From JADZAI01 sp964390465 (lineage in GTDB: Bacteria > Pseudomonadota > Alphaproteobacteria > Micropepsales > Micropepsaceae), in assembly GCA_964390465.1 (NCBI GenBank), contig CAYMIJ010000006.1, positions 1 to 64,000 of the forward strand: DNA of 64,000 nt. Direction: 5' to 3'. Shown piece after piece: positions 8,295 through 17,013 of this stretch. A program made the position numbers and the translations under genes. Under the pieces are notes generated by a model. It saw nothing but the letters and a program-made list of their open reading frames with translations, was not told the DNA's origin and made no database searches. Within the stretch, counting starts at the first letter, position 1, and the number at the start of each line of letters is the position of its first letter.

Positions 8295-9287
8295 ATGAGC
8301 ACGTTTCACCGCGTGAAGGCGGCTGACCTCCTCACCACGGCTGAACTGGAACAGGTCCGTCACCCGTCAGATCTGTTCGGCGCGCTGTGCGTATTGCATG
8401 CGTGGTTGGTGATCGCGGGGGCGATGGCGCTGACTGCGTGGCAATGGTGGCTGGCTCCCGTCTCGATCATGCTGATCGGCGGACGCCAGCTCGGCCTTGC
8501 CATTCTTATGCACGATGCCGCCCATGGTGTGCTGACCAGAACAAAGTGGCTGAACGAGTTTCTGGGCCAATATCTGTGCGCCTTTCCGGTCGGCGCGGAA
8601 TTGCGGGCCTACCGCACCTATCACCTCAAACACCATCGCAGCACACAGCAGGCCGACGACCCGGACCTCGAACTCTCGGCGCATTTTCCGATCACACGCG
8701 CCAGTTTCCGGCGCAAGATCATCCGCGATCTCACCGGCCAGACGGGCTATCAGCAGCGCAAGGCATCGATCCTCAACGCGGTCCGCCGCAAACAATGGGG
8801 AATGCTGGCGGGCTGGGCGCTCACCAATGCGCTGATTCTCGCAGCCTGTATCGCGGTCGGGCGCTGGTGGCTTTATCCCGCGCTCTGGCTTGTGCCGCTG
8901 CTCAGCTGGTATCAGGCGATCACGCGCATCCGCAACATCGCTGAACATGCGGTGGTGCCCGACAATGACGATCCCTATCGCAATGCCCGCACGACGCTCA
9001 CCAACCCGGTCATGCGCGCCATTCTCGCGCCCTATTGGGTCAACTATCACGTCGAACATCATCTGCTGTTCTGGGTGCCGTGCTATCGCCTGCCACGCAT
9101 GCACGCTTTGCTTGCCGCCAAAGGCATCACGGCCCGCATGGAAGTGCGGCAGGGCTATCGCGGTGTCATCCGTCAGGCGACGGCGCGCCCTGAAGGCAGC
9201 AGCGGCACCACCGGCGGACGCGGTGCCCGGCGGCGCAATGTTTCCATTGAAGGCCAAAGCCCTCAGGGCCAGCAGGCCACCGCCTGA
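8295..9287 (+). CDS. membrane fatty acid desaturase / hydroxylase family protein
   Basis: A di-iron integral-membrane desaturase that oxidises acyl chains or a related lipid. All three histidine clusters are present: HDAAH at 73-77, HLKHH at 110-114 and HVEHH at 252-256. Four or so hydrophobic helices are visible. The C-terminal ~35 residues are low-complexity (Ser/Gly/Arg-rich) and probably disordered. Its stop overlaps the next ATG by one base, so it is coupled to the methyltransferase gene. The substrate cannot be read from the sequence. Confidence 0.88.
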   Translation: MSTFHRVKAADLLTTAELEQVRHPSDLFGALCVLHAWLVIAGAMALTAWQWWLAPVSIMLIGGRQLGLAILMHDAAHGVLTRTKWLNEFLGQYLCAFPVGAELRAYRTYHLKHHRSTQQADDPDLELSAHFPITRASFRRKIIRDLTGQTGYQQRKASILNAVRRKQWGMLAGWALTNALILAACIAVGRWWLYPALWLVPLLSWYQAITRIRNIAEHAVVPDNDDPYRNARTTLTNPVMRAILAPYWVNYHVEHHLLFWVPCYRLPRMHALLAAKGITARMEVRQGYRGVIRQATARPEGSSGTTGGRGARRRNVSIEGQSPQGQQATA

Positions 9288-9952
9288 TGGACGACCCTGC
9301 TGCGCGGCGACGCGCCTTCATCCTGGCGAACACCGAACGTCTGGCCCCACCGCATGTGCCGGAAATCACGCTGCATCTCGCCAGCGAGATCTATCCCATC
9401 TGGCGCATGAGCGAGGAGGAACTGGCCGTCCGCGATGTGCCCCCACCCTATTGGGCTTTTGCCTGGGCAGGCGGTCAGGCCGTCGCGCGCTATCTGCTGG
9501 ATCACCCCGAAGCCGTGCGCGGCAAGTCCGTGCTCGACTGCGGCAGCGGTTCAGGCCTCTGTGCCATTGCTGCCGCCCTGTCGGGTGCAGCCACGGTGCT
9601 GTCCAGCGACATTGATCCGTATGCGGAAGAAGCCATCCACCTGAACGCGACGGCGATGGGCGCCGCCGTCACCGCCACGACGGACAACATGATTGGCCGA
9701 GATGACGGATGGGACGTCGTGCTGCTCGGTGATCTCTTCTACGAACAGCCCCTCGCCACACAGGTCGAGGCCTGGGGCCGGGCGCTGGCGGGGCGCGGCG
9801 CGCTGGTGCTGGCGGGCGATCCGGGGCGCGCGTATCTGCCGAAATCGGGCCTCATCGAACGTGCCGTTTATGAAGTCCCCACCACCCGCGAACTGGAAGA
9901 CCGCGAGGTCCGCCGCACACGGGTCTATCAGCTGGGGGCAGAACCCGATTGA
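9287..9952 (+). CDS. ETF-beta lysine methyltransferase-like (METTL20 family) protein
   Basis: A class I SAM-dependent methyltransferase of 221 residues. Motif I is VLDCGSGSGLCA near residue 82, an acidic SSDIDPYA follows, and the post-II motif is GDLFYE near 147. The N-terminus (PPYWAFAWAGGQAVARYLLDHP) and the D-[LP]-F-Y signature are those of the group containing the bacterial homologue of METTL20, which methylates lysines of the electron transfer flavoprotein beta subunit. It overlaps the desaturase gene by one base. The substrate assignment rests on family resemblance only. Confidence 0.75.
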   Translation: MDDPAARRRAFILANTERLAPPHVPEITLHLASEIYPIWRMSEEELAVRDVPPPYWAFAWAGGQAVARYLLDHPEAVRGKSVLDCGSGSGLCAIAAALSGAATVLSSDIDPYAEEAIHLNATAMGAAVTATTDNMIGRDDGWDVVLLGDLFYEQPLATQVEAWGRALAGRGALVLAGDPGRAYLPKSGLIERAVYEVPTTRELEDREVRRTRVYQLGAEPD

Positions 9953-9972
9953 CAAAATCAGCACACAATACT

Positions 9973-9994
9973 AAAGTAGTTATCTAACTACTTT
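9973..9994. promoter_or_regulatory. palindromic operator upstream of the phd-vapC pair
   Basis: AAAGTAGTTA (9973-9982), TC, then its exact reverse complement (9985-9994), ending 8 bp before the antitoxin ATG. The AT-rich 10-bp perfect arms fit binding by a Phd-type antitoxin for autoregulation; this role is inferred. Confidence 0.65.
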
Positions 9995-10002
9995 GTGCTT
10001 TC

Positions 10003-10260
10003 ATGCCCCACACCTTCACAAGTCAGGACTTCAATCGCGAGCCGAGCCGCGCCAAACGGGCGGCATCGGAAGGGCCTGTCATCATCACAGACCGTGGTGA
10101 ACCGGCGCATGTGCTGCTGACGATCGCAGATTACAGGCAGTTGAAAGGCCAGAGCCGCTCGCTGGCGCAGGCATTGAGCGCGCCAGGCCTGACGCATATC
10201 GACCTCGAAGCTGAACTGCCCGCCTTCAGTGATCTGCCACGCGGCGCCGAGTTTCAATGA
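10003..10260 (+). CDS. Phd/YefM-family antitoxin
   Basis: An 85-residue antitoxin, first gene of a type II module. The N-terminal Phd/YefM DNA-binding fold is seen in FTSQDFNREPSRAKRAASEG and PVIITDRGEPAHVLLTIADY. The C-terminal half (residues 50-85, acidic) should wrap the toxin. It overlaps the toxin start by four bases (ATGA), so the two are co-translated. The palindrome just upstream supports self-repression. The family call is firm; pairing with a PIN toxin is usual for this family. Confidence 0.88.
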   Translation: MPHTFTSQDFNREPSRAKRAASEGPVIITDRGEPAHVLLTIADYRQLKGQSRSLAQALSAPGLTHIDLEAELPAFSDLPRGAEFQ

Positions 10261-10685
10261 TCTGTCTCCTCGACACGAATGTCATTTCCGAAATGAGAAA
10301 GCTGGGTGACCGGCGCTGTGATCCGAATGTGGCGGCATGGGCAGCCCGCACGAATACAGATGAAACATGGCTTTCCGCCATTACGATACTGGAGCTTGAA
10401 ATCGGCATTCTCAGGCTGGAACGACGTGACCCGCCGCAAGGCACGCTGATCCGCAACTGGTTCGGCCTGCATGTGCTGGAGGCTTTTGAGGATCGCATCC
10501 TGCCCGTTGATGCGGCTGTTGCGCGTATGTGCGCGCGCCTGCATGTGCCGAATCCACGCCCGGAACGCGATGCCCTGATTGCTGCCACAGCACTGGTTCA
10601 CAACCTCACGCTGATTACGCGCAACACGAATGATTTTGCCGGCATGGGTCTAACCCTGTTCAATCCTTGGGATACATCGCGATAA
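10257..10685 (+). CDS. vapC: VapC/FitB-type PIN-domain toxin ribonuclease
   Basis: A PIN-domain endoribonuclease, the toxin of the module, expected to cut RNA (tRNA or rRNA in studied relatives) when the antitoxin decays. The four conserved acidic positions are all present: D6 in LLDTNVISE, E46 in TILELEIG, D105 in PERDALIAATA and D126 in RNTNDF. The length of 142 residues is normal. LLDTNVISE and the closing GLTLFNPW are typical of the FitB-like branch. The catalytic site looks complete, so activity is likely. Confidence 0.92.
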   Translation: MICLLDTNVISEMRKLGDRRCDPNVAAWAARTNTDETWLSAITILELEIGILRLERRDPPQGTLIRNWFGLHVLEAFEDRILPVDAAVARMCARLHVPNPRPERDALIAATALVHNLTLITRNTNDFAGMGLTLFNPWDTSR

Positions 10686-10731
10686 CCTCTGGCCCTTCCC
10701 TTCTCAGCCATTCCGCGCCAGAAGACGCGTC

Positions 10732-12066
10732 ATGAGCGAACCTCTCAATCAACTGAACGACCTCATCGCATCAGCGAAAAAACTGGGCGCGGATGCCGCC
10801 GACGCCATTTTTGTTGAAAGCGCCTCGCTGGGCGTTTCGTGGCGCATGGGGCGGCTGGAAGATGTCGAGCGTTCGGAATCGCTCGACGTGGGCCTGCGCG
10901 TCTTCATCGGCAAGCGTCAGGCGATTTCCTCCAGCACCGATTTAAGGCCCAAATCGCTCGCCGCTCTGGCCGAGCGTGTGGTCGGGATGGCCCGTACTGC
11001 CCCGGAAGACCCGTTCTGTGGTCTGGCAGACCGCGCCCTTCTTTCCCGCACCACCCTTGACCTTGAGCTGGAAGACAGGGTCGCCCCCGGCGCTGACCTT
11101 CTGAAAGCCCGCGCGGCGGCGGCGGAAGGTGCGGCACTCGCCGTGCAGGGCATCACCAATTCCGAAGGCGCAGGCGCCAACTGGAGCCATTCGCGCATCG
11201 CGCTGGCCACCTCTGATGGCTTTGCAGGCACCTATGCGGGCAGCAATCATTCCGTCTCGGTCAGTGTGCTGGCGGGCGAAGGCACCGGCATGGAACGCGA
11301 TGATGATTTCCTGTCGGCGCGCCATGCCGCTGATCTGGGCGACCCGGAATCTGCCGGGCGCAACGCGGCGATGCGGGCGCTCAAGCGCCTCAACCCGCGC
11401 AAGGCTGAAACCTGCACAGTGCCGATCATCTTTGATCCGCGCGTTTCGATGAGTCTGGTCGGCCACTTCGCGGGGGCGATCAACGGCGCCTCGATCGCGC
11501 GCGGCGTGTCATTCCTGAAAGACCGGTTGGGACAGCCGGTCTTCGCCAAAGGCGTCTCGATCATCGACGACCCGCATATGCTGCGCGGTTTCCGCTCCAA
11601 GCCATTCGACGGCGAAGGCGTCACCAACGCCAGACGCGCGCTCTGCGACGACGGCGTGCTGACCGGCTGGATGATGGACAGCGCGGCGGCGCGACAGCTT
11701 GGCCTCACCACCACCGGACATGCGGCGCGCGGCACGGGTGGACCGCCCTCGCCCGCCCCGACCAATCTTTACATGGGCGCCGGCACGCTTTCGCCAACCG
11801 AACTGATGGCCGACATCACGTCGGGCTTTTACTGCACCGAGATGATCGGCATGGGGGTCAACGGCATCACCGGCGATTACAGCCGTGGGGCCAGCGGCTT
11901 CTGGATCGAGAATGGCGAGATCGTTTATCCGGTGAACGAAATCACCATCGCCGGAAACCTGAAAGACATGTTCGCGCAGCTCACGCCGGCGAACGACCTT
12001 GCCTTCCGCTATTCCACCAACGCGCCAACCCTGCGCGTGGAAGGCATGACGATTGCCGGCGCCTGA
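10732..12066 (+). CDS. pmbA: metalloprotease subunit TldE/PmbA
   Basis: The partner subunit of TldD in the heterodimeric TldD/E peptidase. The 444-residue sequence is full length and uninterrupted. It has the family opening (GADAADAIFVESASLGVSWRMGRLEDVERSE, residues about 19-49). Later come DPRVSMSLVGHFAGAINGASIARG and GTGGPPSPAPTNLYM, and the C-terminal GEIVYPVNEITIAGNLKDMF. It lacks the HExxxH zinc motif, as expected for TldE. It heads the lipid A operon block. The intact copy contrasts with the broken tldD at 1.9-3.2 kb. Confidence 0.93.
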   Translation: MSEPLNQLNDLIASAKKLGADAADAIFVESASLGVSWRMGRLEDVERSESLDVGLRVFIGKRQAISSSTDLRPKSLAALAERVVGMARTAPEDPFCGLADRALLSRTTLDLELEDRVAPGADLLKARAAAAEGAALAVQGITNSEGAGANWSHSRIALATSDGFAGTYAGSNHSVSVSVLAGEGTGMERDDDFLSARHAADLGDPESAGRNAAMRALKRLNPRKAETCTVPIIFDPRVSMSLVGHFAGAINGASIARGVSFLKDRLGQPVFAKGVSIIDDPHMLRGFRSKPFDGEGVTNARRALCDDGVLTGWMMDSAAARQLGLTTTGHAARGTGGPPSPAPTNLYMGAGTLSPTELMADITSGFYCTEMIGMGVNGITGDYSRGASGFWIENGEIVYPVNEITIAGNLKDMFAQLTPANDLAFRYSTNAPTLRVEGMTIAGA

Positions 12067-12859
12067 AGACATCGCTGACCGCGATCTGCTGGCCGATGCG
12101 GCGCGCGCTGCGGGCGCCGTGCTGATGAGCTATTTCGGGCGCGAGGTGAAAACCTGGAACAAGCAGGGCACCCCGGTGACCGAGGCCGATCACGCCTCCA
12201 ACGCCCTGCTCCATGAACGGCTCAGCGCCGCGCGGCCAGACTATGGCTGGCTTTCGGAGGAAACGCAGGACGATGCGGCGCGCCTTGCCAAACGCAGCCT
12301 GTTCGTTGTCGATCCGCTCGACGGTACTGTCTCGTTCATCAAGAAGAAGGACGACTTCACCGTGGCGCTGGCCGTGGTGCGCGATGGCGTACCGGTGGCG
12401 GGCGCGGTTTATAATCCGTGCCGCGATGAACTCTACAGCGCGGCGGTGGGCGCAGGCGCAACCCTCAATGGCGCGCCCATCAAAACAGCCACAACCCACG
12501 CCATCACAAACTGCCGTATGATCGCGGCGCGCGACATGATGCAGCACCCGGCATGGACCCCGCCCTGGCCACCCATGGATCTCATCAAGATCGGCTCCAT
12601 CGCCTATCGTCTGGCACAGGTCGCCAGCGGCGCGGCGGACGCCACCATGGCGTTGTCGTCCAAAAGCGACTGGGACATCGCGGCGGGCGAAATCATCGCG
12701 CGCGAGGCAGGGGCGCTTGTCACCCGGCATGATGGCGCGCCATTCGCCTATAATCGCCCCGATACCAACCAGATCAGCCTGCTAGCCGCCAACCCGGCCC
12801 TTCATGCCGCTTTGTCGGAACGTGTCGCCAAGGTAAACCTGAACCCGCGCAACAGGTGA
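12053..12859 (+). CDS. inositol monophosphatase-family phosphatase, CysQ-like
   Basis: A Mg-dependent phosphatase of the inositol monophosphatase superfamily. In this position next to tldE it is often annotated as 3'(2'),5'-bisphosphate nucleotidase CysQ. It has LSEET near residue 66, the metal-binding DPLDGT at 87-92 and the C-terminal SKSDWDIAAGEIIAREAGA. Length is 268 residues from a TTG start at 12053, preceded by GGAAGG and overlapping pmbA by 14 bases. No ATG upstream fits, so the TTG start is accepted. The substrate (PAP, inositol phosphate or another) is not settled by the motifs. Confidence 0.82.
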   Translation: MPAPEDIADRDLLADAARAAGAVLMSYFGREVKTWNKQGTPVTEADHASNALLHERLSAARPDYGWLSEETQDDAARLAKRSLFVVDPLDGTVSFIKKKDDFTVALAVVRDGVPVAGAVYNPCRDELYSAAVGAGATLNGAPIKTATTHAITNCRMIAARDMMQHPAWTPPWPPMDLIKIGSIAYRLAQVASGAADATMALSSKSDWDIAAGEIIAREAGALVTRHDGAPFAYNRPDTNQISLLAANPALHAALSERVAKVNLNPRNR

Positions 12860-12867
12860 GAGATTCG

Positions 12868-13128
12868 ATGCCGACCAAGGACGCCCCCAAGAAACAGCTC
12901 CTGCATCTCGTCATTGGTGGCGAACTGACCGGGCTGGAAGATGTCGAGTTCAAGGATCTCTCCAAGGTCGATGTCGTGGGTGTGTTCCCCGATTATGCCA
13001 GCGCCCACAAGGCATGGCAGGCGAGCGCCCGCCAGACCATCGACAACGCCCATATGCGTTATTTCATCGTGCATCTGCACCGCCTGCTCGACCCGGAAAC
13101 TGACGATCACAGCCACGATCACGATTGA
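12868..13128 (+). CDS. DUF4170 domain-containing protein
   Basis: A small (86-residue) protein of unknown function conserved in alphaproteobacteria, usually inside this lipid A block. Family features are LLHLVIGGELTGLEDVEFKDL, VFPDYASAHKAWQASARQTIDNAHMRYFIVHLHRLLDP, and a His/Asp-rich tail. ATG 12868 with AGGTGAGAG upstream is preferred to an in-frame GTG at 12856. It has no signal peptide. A role in envelope synthesis is only suggested by its neighbours. Confidence 0.88.
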   Translation: MPTKDAPKKQLLHLVIGGELTGLEDVEFKDLSKVDVVGVFPDYASAHKAWQASARQTIDNAHMRYFIVHLHRLLDPETDDHSHDHD

Positions 13129-13186
13129 CCGGTGGCCCCTGCCACCATCCCTTGTCATGCCCGCTCCCCGGCGATAGCACCATCTG

Positions 13187-14962
13187 GTGACTGAACCCCG
13201 GCCCAGCCCGGCCTTCGGGCCAGAGATCAGGCGGCTTGCCCGCGACTACCTGCCGCCCAACCGTGGCGGTATTGCCTTGGCCTGTGCGCTGATGCTGCTG
13301 GCGGCGGCGGGCACGGCGACGCTGGCCTGGCTGCTCGATCCCGCTCTCAGGCTGATCTTTCAGGAAAAACGGCAGGACTGGCTCACCCTCATGCCGCTGA
13401 TCGTGGCGGGCGTCGCGCTCGCCGGTGCGGCGGCGGCCTATGGCGCATCGTGGATCATCAGCGCGCTGGGGCAGAAAGTCGTCGCCTCCCTTCAGACCCG
13501 CATGGTGCAGAATCTGGTGCGGGCCGATCTTGCCATGCTCGATGGCGACCATTCAGCCGCACAGGCAGCGCGCTTCACTTATGACGCGGCACTGGTGCGC
13601 GACATGGTCACGCGCGGCATCACCGGCATCGCCCGCGAAGTGCCGACCGTGCTGCTGCTCATCGGCGTGATGTTCTGGCAGGACTGGACTCTGGCGCTGG
13701 TGGTGCTGTCGGTGCTGCCGCTGGGCGGGCTCGCCATGCGGATTATTCACAAGCTGTCGCATCGCGCTGCCGAAAGCGGTTTGGCCGAAACCGGCGCGCT
13801 TTCCACGGCGGTGGGCGAAGCCATTACCGGACGGCGCATCATCAAGGCCTATGGCCTGGAAACACAGGCCGCCGCCCGCGCCGAAGCCAGCATCGCGCGC
13901 CGCCTCGCCGCACTCATCGCCGGGGAACGCGCCAGCGCCGCCACCGTGCCGGTATCAGATGCGCTGGGCGGGGTCGGCATCGCGGCGATCATCGCCTATG
14001 CCGGGTGGCGCGGCCTTTCCGGTGGGCTGCAACTGGAATCGTTTCTCTCGTTCATCGTTGCCGCGCTGATGGCGTTTCAGCCAATCCGCGCACTGTCATC
14101 ATTGACCTCGGTATTTGCACAAAGCAGCGCCGCACTGGCCCGCATCCACGCCATCATCGATGCCAGACCCGCCATTGCCGACGCACCGGATGCACAGCCG
14201 CTCGCCCTTGCATCGGCAACGACCGGCCCACTCATCGCCTTCAGTGATGTGGCATTTGCATATGGCGAAGGCATCGCGGCGGTTGAACATGTCAGCTTCA
14301 CCGTGAAGCGCGGCGCGACTGTCGCACTCGTCGGCCCTTCTGGCGCTGGCAAAAGCACGATCCTCAATCTGCTGCTGCGGTTTTACGATCCGTCTGCGGG
14401 CACCATCACGGTGGGCGGCGCGAATATCCGCACCCTGCAACTCGCCACGCTGCGCACCCATATGGCGCTGGTCACGCAGGATGCCTTCCTGTTCGACGAC
14501 ACCATCGCTGCCAATATCGCCTGCGGGCGCATGGGCGCCACACAGGCTGACATTGAACGCGCTGCAAAGGCCGCCGAAGCACACGACTTCATCATGGCGC
14601 TGCCCGATGCCTATGGCGCGCGGGTGGGTGAATCCGGCGGGCGGCTTTCGGGCGGTCAGCGACAGCGCATCGCCATTGCCCGCGCCATCCTGCGCGACGC
14701 CCCGATCCTGCTGCTTGATGAAGCAACCAGCGCGCTCGACGCTGAAAACGAAGCGCGTGTGCAGGCGGCACTGGCGCATCTGATGGATGGGCGCACCACA
14801 CTGGTCATCGCGCACCGGCTTTCCACCATCATGGCGGCAGACGACATCCTCGTCTTCGACAAGGGGCGCATCGTGGAACAGGGCCGCCATGCCGATCTCG
14901 TCAGCGCGGGCGGCCTATATGCGCGGCTCTACGCCATGCAGTTCGCAACGAGGGAGGCCTGA
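13187..14962 (+). CDS. MsbA-like lipid A/phospholipid ABC exporter
   Basis: A fused membrane-plus-ATPase half transporter of 591 residues, predicted to flip lipid A core across the inner membrane as a homodimer. The N-terminal ~330 residues hold six hydrophobic helices. The ATPase domain has Walker A GPSGAGKST at 383-391, signature LSGGQRQR at 487-494, Walker B ILLLDEATSALD and a switch His in IAHRLST. The GTG start at 13187 is supported by the absence of another good start. Placement directly before the DUF374 acyltransferase, waaA, lpxK and lpxL-like genes supports a lipid A substrate. Confidence 0.88.
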   Translation: MTEPRPSPAFGPEIRRLARDYLPPNRGGIALACALMLLAAAGTATLAWLLDPALRLIFQEKRQDWLTLMPLIVAGVALAGAAAAYGASWIISALGQKVVASLQTRMVQNLVRADLAMLDGDHSAAQAARFTYDAALVRDMVTRGITGIAREVPTVLLLIGVMFWQDWTLALVVLSVLPLGGLAMRIIHKLSHRAAESGLAETGALSTAVGEAITGRRIIKAYGLETQAAARAEASIARRLAALIAGERASAATVPVSDALGGVGIAAIIAYAGWRGLSGGLQLESFLSFIVAALMAFQPIRALSSLTSVFAQSSAALARIHAIIDARPAIADAPDAQPLALASATTGPLIAFSDVAFAYGEGIAAVEHVSFTVKRGATVALVGPSGAGKSTILNLLLRFYDPSAGTITVGGANIRTLQLATLRTHMALVTQDAFLFDDTIAANIACGRMGATQADIERAAKAAEAHDFIMALPDAYGARVGESGGRLSGGQRQRIAIARAILRDAPILLLDEATSALDAENEARVQAALAHLMDGRTTLVIAHRLSTIMAADDILVFDKGRIVEQGRHADLVSAGGLYARLYAMQFATREA

Positions 14963-14965
14963 CAC

Positions 14966-15724
14966 ATGGGTCTCCTCAAGCGCATCGGACAAAGCGGCGC
15001 AGTCAGGGCGGTGGGCTGTTTTGTCGCCGCCTGTGTCATCCGGTTCGCCCATGTCACCTCGCGCTGGCAGGTGGTGAACCGCGAAACGCCCGAAGCCTTC
15101 TGGCGCGAAGGCAAGCCGTTCATTCTCGCCTTCTGGCACGGTCGCATCATGATGATGCCCTATTGCTGGCCTGCCGATAAACGCATGAACATGCTGATCT
15201 CGCGCCATCGCGACGGCGCGCTGATCGCCGACACGATCGGCTGGTTCGGCCTTGGCACGGTGCGCGGCTCCACCGCCAGGCCGGGGCGCGAGCGCGACAA
15301 GGGCGCAACCGCCGCCCTGCGCGAGATGCTGATGAAACTGAAGACAGGCGAATATGTCGGCATCACGCCGGATGGTCCGCGTGGGCCGCGCATGCGGGCG
15401 AGCGAGGGCGTTGCGGCGGTTGCGCGTCTTTCCGGCGTCCCGGTCATCCCTTGTGCCTATGCCACACGGCGGCGACGCATCCTTTCCAGCTGGGACCGCT
15501 TCACGCTGGCACTGCCCTTTACGCGCGGCGTCTTCGTATGGGGTGCGCCCATCACCGTGCCGCATGATGCCAGAGGCGAGGCACTCGATGCGGCACGTCT
15601 TGCCATCGAGGCCGAACTCAACCGCATCACGCGCGAAGCCGACCGCCTGTGCGGTCACGACCCGGACATGATCCAGCCCGCCCCTGTGGAGACACCGCCT
15701 CAGCCCGTGGAGGCCGAGGCATGA
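14966..15724 (+). CDS. DUF374 lysophospholipid acyltransferase-family protein
   Basis: A 252-residue membrane-associated protein of the DUF374 acyltransferase group, common in alphaproteobacterial lipid A clusters. It begins with a hydrophobic segment (about 12-30). FILAFWHGRIMMMPY provides the His of an HxxxxD-like active site, ISRHRDGALIADTIGWFG follows, and YVGITPDGPRGPR gives the substrate-positioning loop. It starts 3 bp after the exporter stop, and its TGA overlaps the waaA start (ATGA). It probably modifies lipid A or Kdo-lipid A, but the acyl donor and acceptor are unknown. Confidence 0.85.
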   Translation: MGLLKRIGQSGAVRAVGCFVAACVIRFAHVTSRWQVVNRETPEAFWREGKPFILAFWHGRIMMMPYCWPADKRMNMLISRHRDGALIADTIGWFGLGTVRGSTARPGRERDKGATAALREMLMKLKTGEYVGITPDGPRGPRMRASEGVAAVARLSGVPVIPCAYATRRRRILSSWDRFTLALPFTRGVFVWGAPITVPHDARGEALDAARLAIEAELNRITREADRLCGHDPDMIQPAPVETPPQPVEAEA

Positions 15725-17013
15725 GCGGCATCGCCTCATCACTCTATGGCGCAGCCAGCCGCATGGCAGGACCGTTCCTGAAATCATGGCTGAAGGCCCG
15801 CGCCCGCAAGGGCAAGGAAGTCCCTGATCGTCTTGGCGAACGCTTCGGCCGCACTGAAACGCCGCGCCCGCAGGGCAAGCTCGTCTGGTTTCATGCGGCG
15901 AGCGTGGGCGAATCCCTTTCCGCATTGCCGCTCCTGCGCGCTGTGCTGGATGCCAATCCGCAGGCCCATGTCCTGTTCACGACCGGCACCGTCACCTCAG
16001 CGGCGCTGCTGGCGGAACGTCTGCCGGCGCGCGCCATCCATCAATTCGTGCCGCTCGACACGCCATCCGCCGTGCGCGCTTTCATGGCGCACTGGAAACC
16101 TGATCTGGCGCTCTGGGTGGAATCCGATCTCTGGCCGAATCTGCTGGCTGCGGTGAAGAAGGCGGGCATCCCGGCGGCCCTCGTGAATGCAAGGCTGTCG
16201 GAAAAAAGTTTCGTGGGCTGGAAACGCGCGCCTGCCTTCGCGCGCGAGGTGCTGTCGGTCTTTTCCATTGCACTGGCGCAGACGGAAGAAACGCTGGTGC
16301 GCCTGAGTGTGCTGGGTGTTTCCAACATCATCGTCACCGGCAATCTGAAGGCGGCGTCAGCACCTTTGCCTGCTGCGCCGGATGCGCTGGCTCAGTTGCG
16401 CGAGATGATAGGGGCACGCCCGGTCTTCGCGGCGGCCTCCACACATGATGATGAAGAAGCGCAGTTAGGGCGGGTCTATACCAAACTGCGTGATCGCTTT
16501 CCTGATCTGCTGATGATCCTTGCGCCGCGTCATCCCGATCGTGGCGCGGCGATTGCCGAAACATTGCGCGGACAGGGTTTGGCGGTTTCACGCCGGGGCG
16601 CTAAGGTGCGCATTGTCCCGGAAACTCATGTCTATCTGATGGATACGATCGGCGAGCTTGGCCTTCTTTACCGTACAGCGCCGTTCGCCTTCATTGGCGG
16701 CAGCCTGGTGCCCCATGGTGGCCAGAACCCGCTGGAACCGGCACGGCTTGGTGTTGCGCCGCTGCACGGCCCGCATGTCTTCAACTTCCGCGCCGACTAT
16801 GCCGATCTGGACGGCGCGGGCGCATCGTTCGCCATCAACGATGCTGGCGATCTGGCAGCCCATGCCGAACGTCTGCTTGGCGCGCCCGATCTGGCGCAGA
16901 CGGCTGGCGCGAAGGCCAAAGCCATCGCCGAAGCAGGCGCAGGTGCCCTTGATGCCGCAAAGTCTGCACTGGCACCGCTCATCAGGAAGGCAGGTCTTGA
17001 TGAACCCGCCTGA
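15721..17013 (+). CDS. waaA: 3-deoxy-D-manno-octulosonic acid transferase
   Basis: Transfers Kdo from CMP-Kdo to the lipid A precursor. The 430-residue protein has an N-terminal membrane-associated helix and a GT-B fold. Recognisable segments are KLVWFHAASVGESLSALPLL, DLALWVESDLWPNLL, KAGIPAALVNARLSEKS, and the CMP-Kdo binding region PFAFIGGSLVPHGGQNPLEP. The ATG at 15721 overlaps the DUF374 stop by four bases, and the 3' end overlaps lpxK by 14 bases. An upstream in-frame start inside the previous gene was rejected. Confidence 0.94.
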   Translation: MSGIASSLYGAASRMAGPFLKSWLKARARKGKEVPDRLGERFGRTETPRPQGKLVWFHAASVGESLSALPLLRAVLDANPQAHVLFTTGTVTSAALLAERLPARAIHQFVPLDTPSAVRAFMAHWKPDLALWVESDLWPNLLAAVKKAGIPAALVNARLSEKSFVGWKRAPAFAREVLSVFSIALAQTEETLVRLSVLGVSNIIVTGNLKAASAPLPAAPDALAQLREMIGARPVFAAASTHDDEEAQLGRVYTKLRDRFPDLLMILAPRHPDRGAAIAETLRGQGLAVSRRGAKVRIVPETHVYLMDTIGELGLLYRTAPFAFIGGSLVPHGGQNPLEPARLGVAPLHGPHVFNFRADYADLDGAGASFAINDAGDLAAHAERLLGAPDLAQTAGAKAKAIAEAGAGALDAAKSALAPLIRKAGLDEPA

